This document shows, one piece after another, positions 37,314-44,679 of a stretch of DNA of 64,000 nt. Every line of letters begins with the position of its first letter. The first letter of the stretch is position 1. The position numbers and the translations under genes were made by a program. The notes under the pieces are model-generated. The model did no database searches, was not told the DNA's origin, and saw nothing but the letters and a program-made list of their open reading frames with translations. Source of the DNA: JAVBSX01 sp051660685 (GTDB lineage: Bacteria; Planctomycetota; Planctomycetia; Pirellulales; Thermoguttaceae); the NCBI GenBank assembly GCA_051660685.1, contig JBOFQB010000112.1, positions 17,992-81,991 of the forward strand, given 5' to 3'.

Positions 37314-37447
37314 GATTAACGACTAAATAAAATATAGCGATTGCATAGACCGAAAAAATTTTTTTCCGGGTTTCCCGACCAAAAAGGAGAACGGTTGCCT
37401 GTTTTAGACGGGTATAATCGAGATAATGACTGTTGGAGTGAGAAGAG

Positions 37448-37476
37448 TTAGGGAATAGGGGCTGGGGTATAGGGAA
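37448..37476. repeat. G-rich array, copy 2
   Basis: Plus strand GTTAGGGAATAGGGGCTGGG and onwards gives four G-runs. It lies 134 nt after the isomerase gene stop, in G-rich orientation relative to that gene. Confidence 0.75.
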
Positions 37477-37568
37477 ATGAAAGACAACGGAATCCCGCAA
37501 GTCAACCGATTTTGCCCTTTTCCTGTACAGTATCCTTTTGTTGTTCGGTTTGATTCCCTTTCTCTCTC

Positions 37569-37612
37569 TATCCTACCCCCTGTTCCCTAGTCCCTATCCC
37601 TCATTCCCTAAT
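37569..37612. repeat. G-rich array, copy 3 (C-rich on plus strand)
   Basis: Plus strand carries CCCTAGTCCCTATCCCTCAT and neighbouring C-runs, ending two bases before the glgA ATG. The minus strand has at least five G-runs. In the glgA mRNA it would be a C/U-rich leader. Confidence 0.8.
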
Positions 37613-37613
37613 C

Positions 37614-39089
37614 ATGCACATCCTCTTTACAACCAGTGAAGCAGCACCGTTTGCCCAAACAGGCGGATTGGCGGATGTTTGCTCGGCTCTTCCGATTGCT
37701 CTGAATCAGCTCGGTCACGATGTAACGGTCGTTTTGCCCGCTTATCGAAGTGTTTTTCATGCCGGTTTACCAATTCAAACACTGGGAAAGGAAATCGAGA
37801 TTCCCTTTGGACACCGTATTGTGAAAGGAAACTTACTTGAATCCGCTTTTCCCGGTTCAACCGTTCGGGTGATTCTGTTGCAGCAGGATCATTACTATGA
37901 CCGAAGTGGAATTTACAATTTTTATGGTCATGATTTTGCGGACAATTGTGAACGATTTGTTTTTTTGTCCCGGGGAGTGTTTGAAATCATTGAGGCACTT
38001 GAGTTGGATGTGGACATCATTCACGCGAATGATTGGCAAACCGGTTTGGTCCCGGCGTATCACAAGTTAAATTACGGAAAACGACCGCATTACAGCCGAA
38101 TCAAAACGGTTTTGACAATTCACAATCTGGCGTATCAAGGGGTTTTTTGGCATATTGACATGCCCTTGACCGGTTTGGGTTGGGAGTATTTCAATTACGA
38201 ACAGTTGGAGTTTTATGGAAACATTAACTTTCTTAAAGCAGGAATTGTCTTTGCCGACCAAATCAGTACGGTCAGTCCCCGTTATGCAGCCGAAATCCAG
38301 ACCCCGGAATATGGTTGCAATCTCGATTCCGTTCTCCGTTTACGAACGAATCATCTGCAAGGAATTTTGAACGGAATTGACACGAATCGTTGGAATCCGG
38401 CAAATGACCCGAATCTTATTGCCCCTTATTCGGTTGAAGACGTTTTTGAAAAAAAACCGGCTTGTAAAGCGGAATTGCAACGAATCATGGGATTGGAACA
38501 GCGGGCTGACATTCCGATTTTCGGCTTAGTCGGACGATTTGCTTACCAAAAGGGGATTGATTATGTTCTGGAGTCGATCCCAGATTGGGTTGAAAATCAT
38601 AATGTTCAGTATTGCATTCTCGGAACGGGAGATCAAAGTATGGAACAGCGACTTGGGAAAATGCAGGAACGGTTTCCCAACAATGTTGCGATTCGTCTTG
38701 AATTTTCCGATTCCTTAGCACATCAAATTGAAGCGGGTTCGGACATGTTTCTTATGCCAAGTCGTTATGAACCTTGCGGATTGAACCAGATGTACAGTCT
38801 ACGTTATGGAACTGTTCCCATTGTCCGTGAAACAGGCGGTTTAGCAGATACGGTTGTGGACGCCAATCCCGAAACGATTGCAAACGGAACGGCGAACGGA
38901 TTCCGTTTTGCGGGGACTTGGTTGCATGATTTTAACGAAACAGTTTGGCGTGCTCTTGAATGTTATCTGGAACGACCTGATGATTGGAAACAGATCGTAC
39001 AAAACGGTATGCGGGGTGATTGGGGTTGGGAGAAGAGCGCAAAACAGTATTGCCAATTGTATGAGAAACTGTTAGAAGGTAGGGGATAG
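37614..39089 (+). CDS. glgA: Glycogen (starch) synthase
   Basis: A 491-residue GT5 glycosyltransferase that adds glucose from ADP-glucose to glycogen. The N-terminal domain has MHILFTTSEAAPFAQTGGLADV; the usual K-T-G-G-L motif reads Q-T-G-G-L here. It is followed by HANDWQTGLVPAYHK and LTIHNLAYQGVF. The C-terminal domain has NGIDTNRWNP, GLVGRFAYQKGIDY and PSRYEPCGLNQMYSLRYGT (GT-B nucleotide-sugar and catalytic Glu region). The last residues (EGRG then TAG) and the stop codon are encoded by the start of a G-rich repeat copy. The start lies directly after another copy of the same repeat, so the gene is bracketed by it. There is no Shine-Dalgarno. Confidence 0.93.
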   Translation: MHILFTTSEAAPFAQTGGLADVCSALPIALNQLGHDVTVVLPAYRSVFHAGLPIQTLGKEIEIPFGHRIVKGNLLESAFPGSTVRVILLQQDHYYDRSGIYNFYGHDFADNCERFVFLSRGVFEIIEALELDVDIIHANDWQTGLVPAYHKLNYGKRPHYSRIKTVLTIHNLAYQGVFWHIDMPLTGLGWEYFNYEQLEFYGNINFLKAGIVFADQISTVSPRYAAEIQTPEYGCNLDSVLRLRTNHLQGILNGIDTNRWNPANDPNLIAPYSVEDVFEKKPACKAELQRIMGLEQRADIPIFGLVGRFAYQKGIDYVLESIPDWVENHNVQYCILGTGDQSMEQRLGKMQERFPNNVAIRLEFSDSLAHQIEAGSDMFLMPSRYEPCGLNQMYSLRYGTVPIVRETGGLADTVVDANPETIANGTANGFRFAGTWLHDFNETVWRALECYLERPDDWKQIVQNGMRGDWGWEKSAKQYCQLYEKLLEGRG

Positions 39090-39093
39090 GGAC
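39078..39093. repeat. G-rich array, copy 4 (short)
   Basis: GGTAGGGGATAGGGA overlaps the glgA stop codon; the TAG of GGATAGGG is the stop. Only two G-runs of three or more remain, so it is a truncated copy. Confidence 0.7.
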
Positions 39094-39494
39094 CTTATTG
39101 TTTAGCCGCAATACAACGTATCGCGCGTTCTGAGATTTCAATACGCGCGGAATGTTGTTCCTCGGCTCAATGACATTTTTAGGTCAAGAGGGCAAACATC
39201 GATTTTGTTTCGGTTTTTCAAAAGGTAATTTGGCGGGCTGATCCTTTACTAATTCCTTCAGTATTTTGAAGTCAATAAATTTTTCTGCCAACATGTTAGA
39301 CCCCAACACGGGAAATTAAATGTACAAGTGTTTAATTATGACTCACCGAGAGGAATTTTCAAGCCGAATAATTTCGGTCTTGCCCTTTCTGTCCGTTTTG
39401 AGTACCATGTGACACTAATGAATGATTGCCCTGTTGGAATCGGGCAAATCGGATGCTTGTCGACAATTTTGCGTCTTGAAGAAAGGAATGACAC
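39090..39494. other. Intergenic region between glgA and a lipoprotein gene
   Basis: A 405-nt region. After the short G-rich copy it holds a palindromic element (39101-39170). The rest (39171-39494) is without recognisable gene, apart from the AAAGGA ribosome binding site of the next gene near 39482-39487. Confidence 0.5.
39101..39170. repeat. Palindromic repeat, locus 1 (inverted pair)
   Basis: A forward unit containing GCAATACAACGTATCGCGCG is followed after 16 nt by an inverted unit containing CGCGCGGAATGTTGTTCCTC, and ends GGCTCAA. The two units are largely complementary over about 27 nt, giving one long hairpin or two small ones. Confidence 0.75.
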
Positions 39495-40715
39495 ATGCAA
39501 ATGCGGATCAAGGAAGTAACAGTCCAAACTCTCGTGTTTCTAACCCTGATTGGTTGCATTTTCTGTTGGAGTGGTTGTGGAAAGACCAATACAGAAGTGA
39601 CAACGGAGAAGAATGCGGCTGTTGAATCACAAAAAAAGGGAAACCGTGACGACAACGAACCTAAGCTCCCTCTTCCTGACGAAAAGGAATTGACGCAATT
39701 GGTGAAAGTTGCGATTTGGAAAGACAATTTCGCCAACCTTCCGTATGAAGTGACTGATTGTACTGTCAATTGGGTTGAAAAAACCCCAACTGCTTGTTCG
39801 GGCACTTTTTCTGCAACATTGAAAACGACGGAGAACCTTTATCAATCGGTCGATCAGCGCAAAGCGTTTGAAAAACTCGGAATTGACAACCTCTATGAAG
39901 GTGAATTGAATGTTGCGAGAGAGAAAACGTATAAACTGAACGATCCTTATAAAACCCATTTGCAAAGTGGATTCCCAGAAGACAATTTTTACACCTTTTC
40001 CTTTTATGACGTTGCGAAAAAAATAGGGACGGAAGAAAAAATTCTCGGGACTGCCGAACTCAAGTCTTTCGGTAATACTTGGGAGGTTCAGACCTCTTTG
40101 CGATCCCGACCTGAACATTTTACGGATATAGAAAGTCTGGGGTCTCGTGCAAATCGTCTTGATGATCCGGCAACCGCAACGGCGATTCAGGCGATTCTTC
40201 AGAAACGAAAAGATTACGTCGAGAAAGTTGATTCAACAATACTGGAAATGGAAAAGGCCCGACAAGAAGCGTTAGATGTTCAGAAAAAATTGATTTCTGA
40301 ATTCATTCAACCGGGGTATCGTTATGAAGGGTCATTCCGATCAGCGAACCCGCAATCTTATCCTGAAACGGGAAAGGTATCCGTTGTTTTTGGTAATTAT
40401 CAGGTTGGGGACACGATCATTGACGGAGAGTATTTTAACCCGGATGTCCCGGAAATTAAACGGCAGTTTACCATTTCTCTGATTCCCTTTGACGGAAAAG
40501 GTTCGGAGTATCCCATTATCGGCACGTTAACGAAACCCCCGCGTTTTTCCAAGGATATTGGTGATGAACGATTGTATAAGGGAATGTTGTTGTTGATGAA
40601 CGATTCCCGAGATACGATTGGTATGAAGTTTGAAAACGGAAAACTCATCATTGGGGTCTTTGCAAGCGGTTGGGGAACTGTCTATTTGGATATGGGACAA
40701 CCGATCAAGAACTAA
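39495..40715 (+). CDS. Probable lipoprotein of unknown function
   Basis: A 406-residue protein with an N-terminal hydrophobic segment and a lipobox. LIGC (Cys21) fits best; WSGC (Cys28) is a second possibility. The mature part is polar and charged, with an initial Lys/Glu-rich linker (TEVTTEKNAAVESQKKGNRD). No family is recognised. A helical stretch (QKRKDYVEKVDSTILEMEKARQ split by Ala) lies in the middle, and the C-terminal region looks like a beta-rich domain (YEGSFRSANPQ, SVVFGNYQVGDTIIDGEYF). The start is supported by AAAGGA seven nt upstream. The gene stands alone and ends at a strong terminator hairpin. Confidence 0.7.
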   Translation: MQMRIKEVTVQTLVFLTLIGCIFCWSGCGKTNTEVTTEKNAAVESQKKGNRDDNEPKLPLPDEKELTQLVKVAIWKDNFANLPYEVTDCTVNWVEKTPTACSGTFSATLKTTENLYQSVDQRKAFEKLGIDNLYEGELNVAREKTYKLNDPYKTHLQSGFPEDNFYTFSFYDVAKKIGTEEKILGTAELKSFGNTWEVQTSLRSRPEHFTDIESLGSRANRLDDPATATAIQAILQKRKDYVEKVDSTILEMEKARQEALDVQKKLISEFIQPGYRYEGSFRSANPQSYPETGKVSVVFGNYQVGDTIIDGEYFNPDVPEIKRQFTISLIPFDGKGSEYPIIGTLTKPPRFSKDIGDERLYKGMLLLMNDSRDTIGMKFENGKLIIGVFASGWGTVYLDMGQPIKN

Positions 40716-40745
40716 CGGAATCGGAACGGATTGACACAAGGGAAA

Positions 40746-40784
40746 TGAGGAAGTCGTGAGCGCTGAACGACTTCCTCACTTTTT
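40746..40784. terminator. Rho-independent terminator between convergent genes
   Basis: A perfect 12-bp stem, TGAGGAAGTCGT paired with ACGACTTCCTCA, has a 9-nt loop and is followed by CTTTTTC. It lies between the stops of the lipoprotein gene (plus) and fumC (minus). The A-rich flank on the other side could let it act for fumC too. Confidence 0.85.
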
Positions 40785-40786
40785 CT

Positions 40787-42205
40787 TTACACCATTTTCC
40801 AGGGATCGAGAGCGGTTTCGAGTTCCTCAACGGGAAGAATGTTCTTTTCCAGACAAAGTTCTCGGACCGTTTTTCCGGCGTCATACGCTTCTTTGGCAAT
40901 TGCGGCTGCTTTTTCATAACCGAGGATCGGGTTCAAACCCGTTGCAATTGCCAAACTCTTTTCAACGGACAAGCGACATTGTTCTTCATTGGGCTGCATT
41001 TCTTGCAGACATTTTTGGGTGAACAGTGAAACGGCGTGAATCAGGAGTCGGACACTTTCAAGGGCAACATCGGCAAGAAGCGGCATCATAATGTTCAGCT
41101 GGAATTGTCCCCCAACCGAACCGGCCAATGAAACGGTTGTGTCATTACCGATTACTTTTGCAGCAACCTGCATAAGACTTTCGCAGAGAACCGGATTGAC
41201 TTTTCCCGGCATAATGGAACTGCCCGGTTGCAGATCGGGCAGGATGATTTCTTGGATTCCACAACGGGGACCGGATGAAAGAAAGCGAATATTATTGGCG
41301 ATATTCAGTAAAGTAACGGCGACACTTTTCAGGAGGGAATGTGTTGTGACAATTCCATCTCGTTGAGCGTTTGCTTCAAAATGGTTTTCGGCTTCACAAA
41401 AGGGCAATTGGGTTTGGGCTGCAATTTTTTCGACGACTTTTGACGCGAATTCGGGATGAGTGTTAATCCCGGTTCCAACGGCGGTCCCGCCAATTGGGAG
41501 TTCCATGATCGGTTCCAGACTCATTTTGGCTCTCTCTTGGGCCAATTGCAATTGTCGCGCCAAACCGCTCATTTCCTGTCCCAAAGTGAGCGGGGTTGCG
41601 TCAACCAGATGAGTCCGACCAATTTTCAGAATGTTGGACCATGATTCGGCTTTTTCCTGCAAAACATCAGTCGCCTTTTGGAGTGTCGGAATCAATCCCT
41701 GAGAAATGGACCGGGCAAGTGCAATATGAATCGCCGTTGGAAAGGTGTCATTTGTACTTTGCCCCATGTTGACATGATCGTTGGGATGAATCGGCTTCTT
41801 GGAGGAGTCAAGCGGAAAACCGAGCATTTCAGACGCTCTGTTCGCAATCACCTCATTGGCGTTCATGTTCGAGGAGGTCCCCGAACCGGTCTGGAAAACG
41901 TCAATCGGGAATTCAGTGTCCCATTTTCCCTCATAAACTTCCCAAGCAGCTGCAATAAGGGCGTTTGCCGTTTCTTCCGAAAGAGGAGCCCGACCGGTCG
42001 TCAACAGAGCCAATTCGAGATGAGTTTTTGCGGCCCCCCATTTGACCAGACCGATTGCATGAATCAGTTCGTTGGGGATCGGACGACCCGAAATAGGGAA
42101 GTTGTGGACCGCCCTCATTGTTTGCGGACCAAAATACGCCGTTTGGGGAATTTTAACCGTTCCCATTGTGTCCTGCTCCAGTCTCATTTGTTCCTCTTTT
42201 GTCAT
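40787..42205 (-). CDS. fumC: Class II fumarate hydratase
   Basis: A 472-residue enzyme that interconverts fumarate and L-malate. It contains SGTSSNMNANEVIANRA (substrate-binding region), HPNDHVNMGQSTNDTFPT, GRTHLVDATPLTLGQE and the superfamily signature GSSIMPGKVNP near residue 320. Length fits FumC (about 465). It is iron-independent, unlike class I fumarase, which suits cells exposed to some oxygen. In an anaerobe it could serve fumarate reduction as well. The start at 42205 is chosen because MTKEEQMRLEQDTMG matches the family N-terminus and GAGGG lies upstream. A reading frame continuing to 42409 has no support. The gene is monocistronic and ends at the shared terminator. Confidence 0.94.
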   Translation of the reverse strand: MTKEEQMRLEQDTMGTVKIPQTAYFGPQTMRAVHNFPISGRPIPNELIHAIGLVKWGAAKTHLELALLTTGRAPLSEETANALIAAAWEVYEGKWDTEFPIDVFQTGSGTSSNMNANEVIANRASEMLGFPLDSSKKPIHPNDHVNMGQSTNDTFPTAIHIALARSISQGLIPTLQKATDVLQEKAESWSNILKIGRTHLVDATPLTLGQEMSGLARQLQLAQERAKMSLEPIMELPIGGTAVGTGINTHPEFASKVVEKIAAQTQLPFCEAENHFEANAQRDGIVTTHSLLKSVAVTLLNIANNIRFLSSGPRCGIQEIILPDLQPGSSIMPGKVNPVLCESLMQVAAKVIGNDTTVSLAGSVGGQFQLNIMMPLLADVALESVRLLIHAVSLFTQKCLQEMQPNEEQCRLSVEKSLAIATGLNPILGYEKAAAIAKEAYDAGKTVRELCLEKNILPVEELETALDPWKMV

Positions 42206-42312
42206 TTTATTCCCTCTGTTGTCGGATAAAAGGCAATCTTGCCGTTGTTTGCTCGCAATCCAGAATGCTGTGATCGGTTTTGTGTATCCCGTCTTTCCGC
42301 ATTTCAGCCGAC

Positions 42313-42340
42313 ATTTTAACGATTTTGACGAAAAAGACAA
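42313..42340 (-). promoter_or_regulatory. Candidate fumC promoter
   Basis: Reading the minus strand: TTGTCT, a 16-nt spacer and TAAAAT, placing transcription start roughly 100 nt before the fumC ATG. It is a reasonable sigma-70 match, but based on pattern only. Confidence 0.35.
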
Positions 42341-42463
42341 CGGTTTTTCGGACAAAGTGAGGGACAGGGTGTAAAATGGTGATGTTGGTGAAACGACCGG
42401 GCGGAACATGCCGTATTGCCCTATCGAAAAATTTTCCTTATCCCTTTACCTCTATCACTTTCA

Positions 42464-42793
42464 ATGACGCCTTTTGTCGAGATTGTCATAACAACCTCTT
42501 CCGAACAGGAAGGGAAACGACTTGCCGAGATTCTGATCGAAAAAAAACTTGCAGCCTGTGTTCAGATTTCAGGTCCGATTCGGAGCACCTATACTTGGAA
42601 AGGACGACTCGAAACGTCCAAAGAATGGTTGTGTACCGTTAAAACCCGCATCTCCCTGTTTGATTTGGTTGCTCAAACAATTCGGGAAAATCATTCCTAC
42701 GATTGCCCGCAAATTATCGCTGTCCCAATTCTTGCAGGAACAGCGGATTATTTGGATTGGTTAGATGAGGTTGTGCCGATTGTGTCGGATTAA
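42464..42793 (+). CDS. cutA: Divalent-cation tolerance protein CutA
   Basis: A 109-residue protein of the CutA1 family: small trimeric proteins with a ferredoxin-like fold, linked to copper tolerance although the exact role is unsettled. Recognisable motifs are EIVITTSSEQEGKRLAEILI, KKLAACVQI, IRSTYTWKGRLETSKEW and TVKTR, followed by HSYDCPQIIAVPI. Length is typical. The ATG at 42464 is chosen because it directly precedes the conserved first strand. A longer in-frame start 48 nt upstream adds a non-conserved tail. The leader is C/T-rich without a Shine-Dalgarno. The gene is divergent from fumC. Confidence 0.9.
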   Translation: MTPFVEIVITTSSEQEGKRLAEILIEKKLAACVQISGPIRSTYTWKGRLETSKEWLCTVKTRISLFDLVAQTIRENHSYDCPQIIAVPILAGTADYLDWLDEVVPIVSD

Positions 42794-43051
42794 CCAGTTA
42801 AGTTTACTCTTTTTTTCCAAATTGCCTATTTTTTTTATTACACGTCCATTGCCCTTTCTTCCGATCTTAACAATACTGAAATTCTCTGGATGTTGCGATT
42901 GATTTTTCGGCCCACAACTTTTTTTGTGGTGTTTTCTGGTGTTTTTTCAACCAGCTGACAAATCAACAGGGGCAGAACATCCCGGACTTTCGAATCGCTC
43001 TCCAATCGCCTTGTTCCTAATAACTGAAAGCAGCAGAGAAGAGAAAAGCAA

Positions 43052-43930
43052 ATGTACGAATCTTTAACGTATGATGATCCGGCGCAGTCTTCCGTTCAAT
43101 CACCGCTTGAAACCTATTTGCGGGAAATCAACGGAACGGCCTTACTGTCGGCCCGGGAGGAGCGAGAATTGGCATTAGCGATTGGTCAGGGTGATTTAGA
43201 AGCACGCGACCAAATGGTTCGGGCCAATTTACGATTGGTCGTGAACATTGCGCGGGGATATACGGGAAAAGGTCTTGGATTGCAAGACCTGATTGAAGAG
43301 GGGAATCTCGGGCTTTTGCGCGCTGTTGAAGGATTTGACCCGGCAATGGGGACCCGGTTTTCAACGTATGCCAGTTATTGGATCAAACAGTCCATAAAAA
43401 GAGCATTGATTAACTCGGCAAAAGCAATTCGGATTCCGGCTTACATGGTTGAATTGCTTTCAAAATGGAGAAGGGCAAGCACGCGACTTTCGGACGAATT
43501 GGGACGCAATCCGACGCCCGAAGAAGTTGCCCGGGTTTTGGGACTTCCTCGCAAAAAATTGCCGATCATTAAGAAGGCGATTTTGATTTACAATCTGACC
43601 CCGCAGACGGATCAGACGGATGTTGGTTGGTCCCTAGGAGAAATGATTATGGACGACCGGTCCCGCAGTCCTGACGAGGAATTGCTGGAAAATGACAATT
43701 TGAGCTTTGTGATGAAACAGTTGGAGATCATGGACCCGAGAGAGTCGGCTGTTTTGAGAATGAGGTTTGGTTTGGGCCAATATGAACCGCAAACGCTCAA
43801 GGAAATTGGTGAAGCACTTGGTCTGACACGAGAACGAGTTCGTCAGATTGAAACCGAAGCACTGGGTCGTCTCGCCGAAAGTCTGGAAGGTTGTCGGACA
43901 AGGGACATCGACTTTTCGTGTTGTTGGTGA
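43052..43930 (+). CDS. RNA polymerase sigma-70 family factor (RpoD/SigA-like, short)
   Basis: A 292-residue sigma factor. It contains region 1.2 (SPLETYLREINGTALLSAREE) and region 2 (ANLRLVVNIARGYTGKGLGL, DLIEEGNLGLLRAVEGFDP, FSTYASYWIKQSIKRAL). It also has region 3 (IPAYMVELLSKWRRA) and region 4 with the -35 recognition helix (LKEIGEALGLTRERVRQIETEAL). It lacks the long region 1.1 of a housekeeping RpoD, so it resembles a group 2 alternative factor. A final Cys-Cys-Trp tail is unusual. Purine-rich sequence (AGAAGAGAAAAG) precedes the ATG. The gene stands immediately upstream of the hydrogenase operon, 171 nt apart, with a weak hairpin (TTGCT/AGCAA then TTTT) between them. Whether it controls that operon is open. 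Confidence 0.9.
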   Translation: MYESLTYDDPAQSSVQSPLETYLREINGTALLSAREERELALAIGQGDLEARDQMVRANLRLVVNIARGYTGKGLGLQDLIEEGNLGLLRAVEGFDPAMGTRFSTYASYWIKQSIKRALINSAKAIRIPAYMVELLSKWRRASTRLSDELGRNPTPEEVARVLGLPRKKLPIIKKAILIYNLTPQTDQTDVGWSLGEMIMDDRSRSPDEELLENDNLSFVMKQLEIMDPRESAVLRMRFGLGQYEPQTLKEIGEALGLTRERVRQIETEALGRLAESLEGCRTRDIDFSCCW

Positions 43931-44101
43931 TTTGTGTGTTGCTGCTAAATAGCAATTTTCTGTCCCCCCTCTTGTCAAAAGAACTTGGTGTGGGAGAATA
44001 AGGCGAATCGATATTTTTTTACTTTATCGATGTGGCCCCTTCCTTCGACGGTTGAACATTCCGGTCATTACCGTCGTGCATTATCTGAACATCCAATCGA
44101 A

Positions 44102-44590
44102 ATGAGTACAACAGCTCCTTCCGCAACCGAAACGGCCGTATTGCAAATCCTAGAAAAATATCCGAACGCCGGTCGGGATTCCTTGATCCCCATTTTGCAG
44201 GAAGTTCAGGAAAAACTCGGCTTTCTCTCGCGTGAAGCCGTTGTCTTGCTCGGCAAAAAATTGAATCTCCCGGCGAGTAAGATTTTTGGCGTTGCAACCT
44301 TCTACAACCAGTTTCGTTTCACCCCGCAAGGAAAGTTCCATGTTCAGGTCTGTCGCGGAACAGCTTGTCATGTCAAAGGTTCCGCTGCTGTTTTGGACGC
44401 CTTGCAACGTGAATTGAAAGTTCAGGCGGGCGAAACAACCCGGGATGGTCTTTTTAGTATCGAAGTTGTTGCTTGTATCGGAGCATGTGGTCTTGCCCCG
44501 GTTATTAACATCAATGGAAATTTTCATGCTGATCTGACATCGCAGAAAATTCCGGGTATTATCAACACTTATCGCAAACAAGTGAAATAG
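44102..44590 (+). CDS. hydC: NuoE/HydC-like [2Fe-2S] subunit of trimeric hydrogenase
   Basis: A 162-residue thioredoxin-fold ferredoxin like NuoE and the HydC subunit of trimeric [FeFe]-hydrogenases. It has an N-terminal helical part (RDSLIPILQEVQEKLGFLS, VATFYNQFRF). The [2Fe-2S] ligands are Cys in CRGTAC and Cys in ACIGACG, giving the usual C-x4-C ... C-x3-C pattern. It would pass electrons between the FMN subunit and the catalytic subunit. The ATG at 44102 is chosen because it removes a 39-residue non-conserved extension and gives the normal length. It is the first gene of the hydC-hydB-hydA series. A hairpin lies just after it. Confidence 0.9.
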   Translation: MSTTAPSATETAVLQILEKYPNAGRDSLIPILQEVQEKLGFLSREAVVLLGKKLNLPASKIFGVATFYNQFRFTPQGKFHVQVCRGTACHVKGSAAVLDALQRELKVQAGETTRDGLFSIEVVACIGACGLAPVININGNFHADLTSQKIPGIINTYRKQVK

Positions 44591-44602
44591 AACATTAAGG
44601 TT

Positions 44603-44630
44603 GGAAGGGAACGATTTCCTTTCCTCTTTT
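44603..44630 (+). terminator. Hairpin with U-run inside the hydrogenase operon
   Basis: GGAAGGGAA and TTTCCTTTCC can pair over about 9 bp (one G-U), with a tiny loop, and TCTTTTGTT follows. It lies 13 nt after the hydC stop and 50 nt before the hydB start. It could be a leaky terminator that lowers hydBA relative to hydC, or an RNA-processing site. Confidence 0.5.
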
Positions 44631-44679
44631 GTTCTATTTGCCCCCTTTCACAACCGTTTTCCAAGCCCAGGTACCTATC

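Larger units (their letters stand above)
37314..37613. other. Intergenic region with two G-rich arrays
   Basis: No gene is supported. It contains a G-rich array at 37448-37476 downstream of the isomerase gene and a C-rich one at 37569-37612 immediately before glgA. A TATAAT hexamer lies at 37413-37418, but no good -35 box was found at the right distance. Confidence 0.5.

Noticed and set aside
37569..37612. CRISPR or microsatellite interpretation of the CCCTA-rich arrays
   Set aside because: Units are irregular, have no unique spacers, no cas genes are present, and copies are dispersed rather than clustered.
39328..39519. 63-codon frame overlapping the lipoprotein start
   Set aside because: It overlaps a better supported gene start and shows no family features.
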